A DNA stretch of 34,794 nucleotides, taken from NCBI GenBank assembly GCA_024684395.1, contig JAIKWY010000096.1, positions 1 through 34,794 on the forward strand, read 5' to 3'. The stretch comes from Oscillospiraceae bacterium (lineage in GTDB: Bacteria; Bacillota; Clostridia; Oscillospirales; Ruminococcaceae). Position 1 is the stretch's first letter. Every line of letters begins with the position of its first letter. Shown piece by piece: positions 23,234 to 30,337 of this stretch. Under the pieces are notes generated by a model. It was given only the letters and a program-made list of their open reading frames with translations. It did not search any database and was not told the origin of the DNA. The translations under genes and the position numbers were made by a program.

Positions 23234-23794
23234 TCAGAATGTCACGAACGCCACGACCTCCTCGGCATGGGGCGAGGAAGTCGCCGACCATGCGGCAGTG
23301 ACCCGTATCTCCCGTAGCATTGGGGAAAAGAGAGCGGGAACGCCCCGGTTCATCTCTGCACCGTCTGTGATCCTGAATGCAACGCCGCTCCCGGTGATCC
23401 CGAGGTTCTCATACGAGATGACCCGTTCCCTGTCCGCAAACAGCTCGGGATCTACAGCTCTGCACACTTGTTCCAGCTTGTCGGTTTTCTCCCAGCCGAA
23501 GCCGAAGACATAGCCGTTTTCCACGCACAGCGCATTCGGCAGGGGATCCTTTCCGCCGAACTGTTCCAGCTTTCCGACAGAATACCGCACCGTGATCGTA
23601 TCTCCGGGCACCGTCCCGACGAGCGGGACAACGACGCCATACAGCCCGTCGGGGCTGATCAGCGTATCATCAACGGGCATCTTTTTCGCACCGGGTACCT
23701 TGTCTGTTATGCCAAACGGCATTAGTTCGCCATTTTTCAGCACCTCGATATGACCGAACGGCGTCACAAATCTCGTAGTTTTCTGTTCCTGCAT
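23234..23794 (-). CDS. Hypothetical protein, 186 aa
   Basis: Starts at ATG 23794 (an ATG immediately before, 23797, is also possible) after AAGGGGGAGA. No signal peptide, membrane segment or known motif. The sequence alternates short beta-type stretches and turns (VTPFGHIEVLKNGELMPFG, LYGVVVPLVGTVPGDTITVRY, ENLGITGSGVAFRIT), and it has several Gly-Phe-Trp clusters, so it is probably a soluble beta-rich protein. It lies 57 bases after the uridine-kinase-like gene with only a weak hairpin between and no promoter seen, so it may be expressed by read-through. Confidence 0.65.
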   Translation of the reverse strand: MQEQKTTRFVTPFGHIEVLKNGELMPFGITDKVPGAKKMPVDDTLISPDGLYGVVVPLVGTVPGDTITVRYSVGKLEQFGGKDPLPNALCVENGYVFGFGWEKTDKLEQVCRAVDPELFADRERVISYENLGITGSGVAFRITDGAEMNRGVPALFSPMLREIRVTAAWSATSSPHAEEVVAFVTF

Positions 23795-23815
23795 CATTCT
23801 CCCCCTTACAAAGAA

Positions 23816-23841
23816 GCATGGAGCGCCCAAACGCTCCATGC
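23816..23841 (-). terminator. Hairpin between the P-loop kinase and the hypothetical gene
   Basis: Perfect 10-bp stem (23816-23825 with 23832-23841) but a poor T-tract (TTCTTTGT on the minus strand), so probably a partial terminator. Confidence 0.6.
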
Positions 23842-23851
23842 CTTGTGTCTA

Positions 23852-24772
23852 TCAATACTCAAACTGCCCGTTGCCGACAAACTCGCAGACAAGCGAATCC
23901 GGGGTGATGTACGACTCGTCGAGCGGAGCGGTATCCTCCAGAAATTCCAGCATCTCCTGCACGAGCGGGCTGTCCGTCATCGTCCGGAACGCATCAATGA
24001 GGAACGGGCGGTAGGCGCAGATCTCATATGCCATGAACGTATCCACATCGTAGTCCGAGCGGTGCTTGTAGGGCATGATGTACTTGTTCTCGCCTGCCTC
24101 CACGCTCTCGAACATGCTGAGCGTATCCTCGAACGAGCGCTTCCGGAAATGCATATCCCGCACCAGACGCCGCATCAGACGGATCCTCGACGGATGGAGC
24201 GCCTTGCCGTTCTTCATGATACGGGTGCGGACGCTGACATACATCTTCGCCGTGTACTCGTCCGGGATGGCGAGCACATCCGGGTTCAGGGCGTGGATGC
24301 CCTCGAAGATGACCAGCTCACCGGGCTTGCGCTCCAGGATCTTGCCGCTGATCAGGCGCTGGCTCTCCTTGAAATCATAGACCGGCAGCTCGATCGGCTC
24401 ACAGTTGTAGATGGAACGGAGCTGGCTCACCAGGAACTCCGTGTCGATGCGCTGGGGCGATTCGAGGTCAAGCCGACCCTCGGCATAGAGCTTGCGCTCC
24501 TCGTCATTGAACGGGCTGAAATAGTTGTCGAGCGAGAGCGTGTGCGTCTCGATCCCCTGCTCATCGAGGATCTTCTCGATCATCATCGCAGACGTCGTCT
24601 TGCCCGAGCCGGACGGACCGGACAGCAGGATGATCGGGCGCTCCTCCCGGTGCTCCGCAATGTCCGCTGCGACCTTCTGGAGATATTCACGATAGCGGAT
24701 GTTCATGTCACGGATAAATGCAGCAGGCTCCTGCTCCACTTCACGATTGATCAGATCAAGTGCAATATTCAT
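23852..24772 (-). CDS. Uridine kinase / phosphoribulokinase-family P-loop kinase
   Basis: 306 aa; start ATG 24772 after AAGGAGGAAAACTG. A ~45-residue N-terminal helical part precedes the Walker A loop SGPSGSGKTT (51-60). Then SLDNYFSPFNDEERK (the DxYF substrate motif of the family), ELPVYDFKE, VIFEGIHALNP (Walker B-like) and RLMRRLVRDMHFRKRS (basic lid). These mark the PRK/uridine kinase family; the extra N-terminus and length above ~210 aa place it with the larger uridine-kinase-like proteins, often next to a threonyl-tRNA-synthetase-like TGS domain in other Firmicutes, which is absent here. The likely reaction is phosphorylation of a nucleoside or other small sugar-containing substrate with ATP or GTP; the substrate is not proven. 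Confidence 0.9.
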   Translation of the reverse strand: MNIALDLINREVEQEPAAFIRDMNIRYREYLQKVAADIAEHREERPIILLSGPSGSGKTTSAMMIEKILDEQGIETHTLSLDNYFSPFNDEERKLYAEGRLDLESPQRIDTEFLVSQLRSIYNCEPIELPVYDFKESQRLISGKILERKPGELVIFEGIHALNPDVLAIPDEYTAKMYVSVRTRIMKNGKALHPSRIRLMRRLVRDMHFRKRSFEDTLSMFESVEAGENKYIMPYKHRSDYDVDTFMAYEICAYRPFLIDAFRTMTDSPLVQEMLEFLEDTAPLDESYITPDSLVCEFVGNGQFEY

Positions 24773-24816
24773 CAGTTTTCCTCCTTGCGCAGTCAGATCA
24801 TGCCTGACATCACTTT

Positions 24817-24845
24817 ATTATACCATATTTTATCATCTGTTTCAA
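24817..24845 (-). promoter_or_regulatory. Promoter of the uridine-kinase-like gene
   Basis: TTGAAA, 17 bases, TATAAT on the minus strand, 45 bases before the start codon. Confidence 0.85.
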
Positions 24846-24883
24846 GTACTTTTTGTGAATTTTGCGGAGATTTTGTCAGAGCA

Positions 24884-24912
24884 TTGCAGAGCGGGGGCTT
24901 TTGTGTTATACT
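24884..24912 (+). promoter_or_regulatory. Promoter of the EamA transporter gene
   Basis: TTGCAG, 17 bases, TATACT; the start codon follows 17 bases later, so the leader is very short (about 12 bases) and holds just the ribosome binding site. Confidence 0.7.
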
Positions 24913-24929
24913 CAAAGCGGAGGGATCAC

Positions 24930-25874
24930 ATGGAACATGAACAACAGAAGCAGCAGAGCGGTCTGGTGCTGGCTTTGGCGGCGGCGTTCTGCTGTCTGCT
25001 CTGGGGCAGTGCCTTTTCCGGTGTCAAGATCGGCTACGGGCTGCTGCACATCGACGCATCCGACTGGGCTTCGCAGATGGTCTTTGCCGGGGTGCGGTTC
25101 TTCATCGCAGGCATCATGGCGCTCCTCGGCGGCTCGGTCATCCTGAAAAAGCCGCTCCTGCCGACAAAAAGCAGCATACCGAAATGCATCATCATCAGCC
25201 TGTTTCAGACCATACTGCAATACTTCTTCTACTACATCGGACTGGCGCACACGACCGGCGTCAAGGCGGCGATCATCGTGGCAGCGAATGTCTTTACGGC
25301 GATTTTGCTGTCCTCCTTGCTGTTCCGCATGGAGAAGCTGACCACCCGGAAGATCATCGGGTGCTGCATCGGCTTTGCGGGGATCGTCCTCATCAACCTG
25401 CAAGGGGCGGGCGGCGACCTGCATTTCAGCCTGCTCGGGGACGGCTTCATCTTCCTGTGTACGGTGGCAAGCGGCTTTTCCTCGGTCTATATGAAGCGCT
25501 ATTCCGCCGAGGAGGAGCCCTTTCTGCTCAGCGGATGGCAGTTCACCTTCGGAGGCGCTGTGATGTGGCTGCTCGGCTTCTGCTGCGGCGGCAGGATGCA
25601 GATCAACTCCGCCAAGGGCTGGCTCATCCTGCTGTATCTGGCATTCGTTTCGGCGGCGGCATACTCCGTCTGGGCGATGCTCCTGCGGCAGAATCCCGTC
25701 TCCCGGGTCACGGTCTACGGCTTCCTCAACCCGATGTTCGGGGTCATCATCTCCGGCTATGTCCTGCATGAGGAGAGCGCCTTCACCCTCATCGGCGTGC
25801 TGTCGCTGGTGCTGGTATGCGTGGGCATCGGGGTCGTGAATTATCAGAAGCAGGAACATAAACAGGATCAATAA
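24930..25874 (+). CDS. EamA/DMT-family permease
   Basis: 314 aa with ten predicted membrane helices, the standard two-times-five layout of the drug/metabolite transporter superfamily: the first half opens with LALAAAFCCLLWGSAFSGVKIG, typical of EamA domains, and ends near VLINLQGAG; the second half starts at LGDGFIFLCTVASGFSSVYMKRY and ends with LVLVCVGIGVVNYQ, followed by a short charged tail. Start ATG 24930 after GGAGGGATCAC; the frame is open further upstream through the divergent promoter region, which argues against an earlier start. Such permeases export or import small metabolites such as amino acids; the substrate here is unknown. It is a single gene. Confidence 0.9.
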   Translation: MEHEQQKQQSGLVLALAAAFCCLLWGSAFSGVKIGYGLLHIDASDWASQMVFAGVRFFIAGIMALLGGSVILKKPLLPTKSSIPKCIIISLFQTILQYFFYYIGLAHTTGVKAAIIVAANVFTAILLSSLLFRMEKLTTRKIIGCCIGFAGIVLINLQGAGGDLHFSLLGDGFIFLCTVASGFSSVYMKRYSAEEEPFLLSGWQFTFGGAVMWLLGFCCGGRMQINSAKGWLILLYLAFVSAAAYSVWAMLLRQNPVSRVTVYGFLNPMFGVIISGYVLHEESAFTLIGVLSLVLVCVGIGVVNYQKQEHKQDQ

Positions 25875-25947
25875 AACGTGGCACTGTGCGTGGAGCCCAC
25901 GCCGGCATCCTGCTTCGATACTTATCATACGCCTTTTCTCCGCCCGC

Positions 25948-25976
25948 TTGCCCCCAATGCTTCGCAAAGGGGGCAA
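25948..25976. repeat. Palindrome downstream of the EamA gene
   Basis: TTGCCCCC (25948-25955) and its complement GGGGGCAA (25969-25976) enclose 13 bases. There is no T-tract, so it is not a clear terminator. The remaining 25875-26036 holds only a small GCCGC/GCGGC hairpin near 26000. Confidence 0.5.
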
Positions 25977-26037
25977 TGCTATGCTTTCCAAGACATCGCC
26001 GCTAAAGCGGCTCCAATGCAATTCATCTGCGTTTCAG

Positions 26038-26069
26038 AAAAACAGCCCCCGGGTGCATACCCAGGGGCT
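26038..26069 (-). terminator. Intrinsic terminator of the pseudokinase operon
   Basis: Stem of 11 pairs with one G-U (26044-26054 with 26059-26069), 4-base loop, then GTTTTT on the minus strand; ten bases after the stop at 26080. Confidence 0.85.
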
Positions 26070-26079
26070 TCTCTTTGTA

Positions 26080-28182
26080 TCATTGCGGCATCGGGGGCGG
26101 TTCCAGACCCGGGTCGGGGTTGACATCGGGTGCCGGCGGAGTATCCGGTGCCGGGGGCGGATCCGGTTCCACATAGGGCGGTTCTGTCTGTACAGGCGGC
26201 GGTTCCGTCGGCTGGAAGATCACAGGCGGCGGATCGGTCTGCTGTTCCTGCGGCTCCTGGGGCTGTTCGGGCTGCTCGGGCTCCTCGGGCTGTTCCTCCT
26301 CGGAATCCTCCTCCTCATGCTCAAAGGTCGGCAGAGGGGCGCCTGACCAGCCGCCGGTGCTCTGGACGCTGCTGCCGGAGCCGATGCTGACATTCAGCCA
26401 CACCTGCGAACCGGTCGCCACGAGCATACCTTCGGCGGTATTCTGCGAGAGCACGACATCCATCGCATATTCATTGTTGGAAACATAGCACATGACGCAG
26501 ATCAGACCGGCGGATTCGAGCGTTGCCTTCGCATTCGAGGCGCTCATCAGCACCACGCTCGGCACACGGGTCATCTCCATGCCACGGCTCACCGTCATAT
26601 TGATGATCGTCCCCTGCGGCGCCTTCTGTCCGGCAGGGATGTCCTGTGCTAAGATCGTTCCGGCAGGGGTTGCGGCATCATAGACCATCTCTGTCTGCAT
26701 TGCATAGAGATGCAGCTCGGCAAGGAGTTCCTTTGCCTTGGCGAAGTCCATGCCGACATAGTCGCCGATCTCCTCCATCTTGCTCTTGTCGAGGTCGGAT
26801 CGTCCGAGAGAGACAGTCAGCTTGACGGTCTTGTCACGTTCGAGCTTGGTCTCCGGCTTGATGCTCTGGGAAATGACCGTGCCGGGCGCATCGCCGGGGC
26901 TGACCACTTCTTCGAGCTCTACCACGAAGCCCAGATCTTCGAGCTTCTGCTGTGCCTCCTCCGTCCGCATATTGACAACATCGGGGACATAGTTCGACCA
27001 GCCGCTGCTGACCGAGAGCGTCACGGTGATGCCCTTTTCCACCAGCATACCGGCATCCGGCTTCTGGGTGATGACGCAGTTCTCCGGGATCACGGGATTT
27101 GCCTCACGCTTGGACAGGATGACATGCATCCCGAGGCCTTCGATCTGGCGGATGGCTTCCTCCTGCGGGATGCCAAGCAGCTCCGGCATGACGAGCTGAT
27201 CCTCCGAAAGGGCATATGCCACATCCTGGAATTTGGCAACGGCTGCCGGGACGGATTTCTGCTCATTGGTCTTCATCGCCTTGCCCCAGAGGAGCAGCGG
27301 CACGAGCACACAGCCGAGACAGAACACGGCTGTCACCACCGGATTGAAGATCCTGCCGAGCAAAGAGTCATCCTCCTGCTTTGCCACAGCGATGCGGACA
27401 CGCTTTGCCGCCTTCTTGGCATGGAGCTCCTCCCACAGGCGCGGGATGGTCATGGAGCGGTCGTTCATGCCGTTGTAGAGGGCATTGCGGACAGGTGCCG
27501 GGAGGGAGGCTGCCGCTAAGCTGCGGTACTCCGTCTCACCGGTCATCATCTTATACAGCAGGCGGCTCACTGCCTGCACATCGGCATAGATGTCGGTCGG
27601 GTCTTCGGCACTGTTCCAGTCCCGGAGCTCGGCTTCTTCACCGGCAAGCCGGATCGCCGTATCCGTGACAGCGCCGTGGATGATACCGTCACCGTGCAGT
27701 CCGGCAAGGGTATCGAGGATGGGTGCCATCAGGTCAATGGCTGCCTTCGGGGAGAGCAGCTTCTCATTCATCAGGGTGCGCAGGGGCTTTGTCTCACGGT
27801 AATGCATCGCATACCAGACCGTTCCCCTGTCCTCGAACACGTCAAGAAGCGCCGAGGGGGAGGCATCCTCCTGCGATGCCTGCATGGATTGCAGACGGGA
27901 GAGCGCCGCTTCCCGGAAGAGCGTCCACTGCTGTTCGGTCGTTTCCTGATATGGCACAAAATCGCCGTTCTCATCCTGCATACACCACTGCATCGGCAGC
28001 AGCTCACAGAGGGTGATCTCCTCCGCCGATGCCTGATCGACCGCACGGTAATAGAGCTCCATGCCGGAGACATAGACTGCCTCCCGGATGACATATCTGC
28101 CGAGGACTGCCGTACCGCCCGGGAGCGCTGCACGCTGGACGGCGGCGGGGAAATTTTCGGGCGTATCACTGTTCCAGTTCAT
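26080..28182 (-). CDS. Membrane pseudokinase with four PASTA repeats and Pro-rich tail
   Basis: 700 aa. Residues ~25-255 align with Ser/Thr kinases of the IKEYFP class but are degenerate: the glycine loop is GRYVIREAVYVSGMELYYRA, the Lys motif reads ITLCELLP (Cys for Lys), HRD-type HGAVTDTAIRL lacks the catalytic Asp, DFG is replaced by LRDWNSAED, while DIYADVQAVSRLLYKMMTGE retains the helix after the activation segment. One membrane helix at ~280-300. Outside are four PASTA modules (~331-392, 398-459, 470-533, 538-602), the domains that bind muropeptides or lipid II in PknB/PrkC. Residues ~618-700 are an acidic Glu/Gln/Pro segment, then a Pro-rich tail. It begins two bases after the upstream gene's stop. 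Catalytic inactivity is inferred; a sensor or scaffold role is likely. Confidence 0.9.
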   Translation of the reverse strand: MNWNSDTPENFPAAVQRAALPGGTAVLGRYVIREAVYVSGMELYYRAVDQASAEEITLCELLPMQWCMQDENGDFVPYQETTEQQWTLFREAALSRLQSMQASQEDASPSALLDVFEDRGTVWYAMHYRETKPLRTLMNEKLLSPKAAIDLMAPILDTLAGLHGDGIIHGAVTDTAIRLAGEEAELRDWNSAEDPTDIYADVQAVSRLLYKMMTGETEYRSLAAASLPAPVRNALYNGMNDRSMTIPRLWEELHAKKAAKRVRIAVAKQEDDSLLGRIFNPVVTAVFCLGCVLVPLLLWGKAMKTNEQKSVPAAVAKFQDVAYALSEDQLVMPELLGIPQEEAIRQIEGLGMHVILSKREANPVIPENCVITQKPDAGMLVEKGITVTLSVSSGWSNYVPDVVNMRTEEAQQKLEDLGFVVELEEVVSPGDAPGTVISQSIKPETKLERDKTVKLTVSLGRSDLDKSKMEEIGDYVGMDFAKAKELLAELHLYAMQTEMVYDAATPAGTILAQDIPAGQKAPQGTIINMTVSRGMEMTRVPSVVLMSASNAKATLESAGLICVMCYVSNNEYAMDVVLSQNTAEGMLVATGSQVWLNVSIGSGSSVQSTGGWSGAPLPTFEHEEEDSEEEQPEEPEQPEQPQEPQEQQTDPPPVIFQPTEPPPVQTEPPYVEPDPPPAPDTPPAPDVNPDPGLEPPPMPQ

Positions 28183-28184
28183 GC

Positions 28185-29879
28185 TCAGTCCCCCTTCCCT
28201 GCCGCAACGGCTTTGGTCACAACACCGAGCTCACGGTGCTGTTCGGCGGCACTTTGCAGCGCCTTCTTATGGAGCGGCAGATCGCTGTAATGCTCCACGA
28301 ACAGGATCTGCTGCGCCTCCTCGGTCAGGAGGTATTGCAGCCACAGCATCCCGACACGGCGGGCACCGGGCTCTGCATTGGCATTGATCGAGCAGTACAT
28401 CTCATATTGCAGCGGCACACCGTCCGATGTCTCCACGGGACGCATGTGGACAGCGCCTGCACTGATGCCGGTATGCTCTGCCTCGGTGATGCAGGAGGAG
28501 CTTGCCAGCACGGGGTTATGTCCGTCATTGAGGAAGCCTTCGAGCTGCTCGGCGGGCTGCTGCTTGGCGCCCTGGGCGGTGATAAATTCGGCTGCACTCA
28601 CATCATACAGCGTATTGGACGGCAGATCGTCGAAGCGGATCGCCTTCTCCTCGTCGAGCTCCGGTGTGCGGTGCTCATTGTAGAGCAGCACGGGCGCACT
28701 GCACGCCAGCGGGACAAATGTCTCAAACTGCGTCATATCGGCGGCATAGACATCCTGCAAGGCATAGGTCAGCGCCGTCAGTCCGGCGGCATGGTCGGCG
28801 GCAATGGGATCCTGTGTATCCATGAAAACAGCAGGCTGCTCCTCGAGCTCATCGAGCTTGGCAAGCGCCTCCGGGAAGGTATCATCGGCATAGATGCGCA
28901 GCTTGATGCCGCAGCCGGGATGCTCCCGCTCAAAGCCGTCCGTCAGACGGTCATACATCGCCACGAGCTCCTTCTCATCGGCATTTTCCGGGAGCGGCAT
29001 CCACACGCTGATGACCTGCGGATCGACCTTGCCGGTCTCGACATTCACAGCGAGCTCCGGCTCGGGCTCGGGGATGCGGGAAATGGCAAACAAAGACGCA
29101 CTCAGGAAGAACAGGCACACGAGCAGACCGAGCAGTCCGGCACGGCTGGTGCGGACCTTTCCGTCAGAGCCGGTCACGCCCATCAGCGCACGGCGCAGCG
29201 AGACGGCATCGGGATGGCTCACGGCGAGCGCCTTCTTCACTGCCTCCTCAGCGGGGTCTTCCCTGCCGTCGGTCGGGAGCATGACTTTCAGGAAGCTGAT
29301 GAGCCCCGTCAGATCCTCCTGCACGGAGCCATCCGGGCGGATGGGCTCGGCGCTCAGGGTCATGGCGCCCGTTGCCGAGAAGCGCAGATGCTCCTCCCGC
29401 AGCATACCATAGTACAGCCCTGCCTCATGCAGCGCCGCAAAGCTGTCACAGAGGGCGATGCCGAGACTCTGGATATAGGTGAATGTCGTGCGGATCTTGA
29501 GCTCCGAAAGCGTCGTACCACCGGGCATATCGCTTGTGAGATAGGCAGTGCCGTTCGACTGGAACATCGCCGTCACAGGTGAGATATGCGGCAGACCCCG
29601 TCTGAGGATCTTACCGGTCTCCGCAAAGGTACGCAGCCCCTTGGCAAAGGCTGCCGCCTGCTCCTCATCGACTGTCAGCGACGTTTCCACACGGGCTGCA
29701 ATGTCCATCGGGCAGTATTCCCGGATGCATACCCGGGCATTGTCCGCCCCGTCCGCCGCCTCGTAGGTGATGCTCTTGTCATCCATGCTGAGCGGCGTCA
29801 GGATGCGGTAGCGATCATGCAGCAGCGTGCCGGCTGTCAGCGCCAGTCCGGCAGATGCATTCTGCAAATCAAAGTCCAT
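28185..29879 (-). CDS. Membrane pseudokinase fused to an extracellular solute-binding-like domain
   Basis: 564 aa. Residues ~18-235 resemble a Ser/Thr kinase: LLHDRYRILTPL, YEAADGADNARVCIREYCP (matching VAIKEYFP with Arg for Lys), TAYLTSDMPGGTTLSEL (hinge), FAALHEAGLYYGMLREEHLRF (HRD replaced by YGM, Asn by Leu) and no DFG. No glycine-rich loop. One membrane helix at ~248-266 (GLLGLLVCLFFLSASLFAI). The outer part (~285-555) resembles family-1 ABC solute-binding proteins: ISVWMPLPEN, YDRLTDGFEREHPGCGIKLRIY, ALAKLDELEEQPAVF, ACSAPVLLYNEH, LWLQYLLTEEAQQILF. No signal peptide other than the helix; ATG 29879 follows CAGGAGAATCACT. First gene of the two-gene operon. I know no established family with this arrangement; the solute-binding call rests on motif pattern. 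Confidence 0.88.
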   Translation of the reverse strand: MDFDLQNASAGLALTAGTLLHDRYRILTPLSMDDKSITYEAADGADNARVCIREYCPMDIAARVETSLTVDEEQAAAFAKGLRTFAETGKILRRGLPHISPVTAMFQSNGTAYLTSDMPGGTTLSELKIRTTFTYIQSLGIALCDSFAALHEAGLYYGMLREEHLRFSATGAMTLSAEPIRPDGSVQEDLTGLISFLKVMLPTDGREDPAEEAVKKALAVSHPDAVSLRRALMGVTGSDGKVRTSRAGLLGLLVCLFFLSASLFAISRIPEPEPELAVNVETGKVDPQVISVWMPLPENADEKELVAMYDRLTDGFEREHPGCGIKLRIYADDTFPEALAKLDELEEQPAVFMDTQDPIAADHAAGLTALTYALQDVYAADMTQFETFVPLACSAPVLLYNEHRTPELDEEKAIRFDDLPSNTLYDVSAAEFITAQGAKQQPAEQLEGFLNDGHNPVLASSSCITEAEHTGISAGAVHMRPVETSDGVPLQYEMYCSINANAEPGARRVGMLWLQYLLTEEAQQILFVEHYSDLPLHKKALQSAAEQHRELGVVTKAVAAGKGD

Positions 29880-29943
29880 AGTGATTCTCCTGCCAAAACC
29901 GGGGAATCTGTCACTTTCCCCTCTTTTTTACATACATATGAAT

Positions 29944-29972
29944 ATTATAGCACACAATTATGAAAAAGTCAA
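29944..29972 (-). promoter_or_regulatory. Promoter of the pseudokinase operon
   Basis: TTGACT, 17 bases, perfect TATAAT with TG before it on the minus strand; 65 bases upstream of the first start codon. The adjoining 29973-30153 shows no gene or repeat I can support. Confidence 0.88.
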
Positions 29973-30153
29973 ATTTTTATCCTGCTTCGAGGATTCCGGT
30001 ACGCCTTTCCGGCAACCGCAATGACCTTGCATACTCCAGCGCATCGCAGGGGGATCATTGTGGCTGCTGCGCCTGCACAAAGATCATAACGCTCCTTTCG
30101 ATACGCGGACTATGGAACCGGAGCGGAACACACGATAGCTGCATATACAAAGA

Positions 30154-30176
30154 AGCGGCAGAGATCCTCTGCCGCT
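30154..30176 (-). terminator. Hairpin terminator after the 43-aa gene
   Basis: Perfect 10-bp stem AGCGGCAGAG (30154-30163) with 30167-30176, 3-base loop, then TCTTTGT on the minus strand; 15 bases after the stop at 30192. Confidence 0.75.
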
Positions 30177-30191
30177 CCTCGTATTTCCGTT

Positions 30192-30323
30192 TTATGGAAT
30201 TTTGATATCGCCCTCGCCGCCGACATCGCCGAGTTTGTCGCCGTTCATCAGCGAGGCCGTGATCACGTCCTCAGATTCAAATTCGATGATCTCCATAGCA
30301 GGAGTTGTGTACTGTTCTTTCAC
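30192..30323 (-). CDS. 43-codon small protein with EDVITAS motif
   Basis: Starts with GTG 30323, eight bases after GGGGG, and ends TAA at 30192. The reading frame lies 14 bases downstream of the DUF6273-like gene with no terminator between them, and the hairpin at 30154 follows it, so it is the end of that transcript. Sequence features: QYTTPAMEIIEFESEDVI, TASLMNGDKLGD, and a Gly/Asp-rich end VGGEGDIKIP. It is acidic with no Cys. The pattern 'YxxPxxEiiefxxEDVItaS' recalls short uncharacterised proteins I remember in gut Clostridia; I cannot confirm a family. It could be a peptide precursor or a small regulatory protein, but no modifying enzyme is adjacent. Confidence 0.6.
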   Translation of the reverse strand: MKEQYTTPAMEIIEFESEDVITASLMNGDKLGDVGGEGDIKIP

Positions 30324-30337
30324 AATAGTATCCCCCA

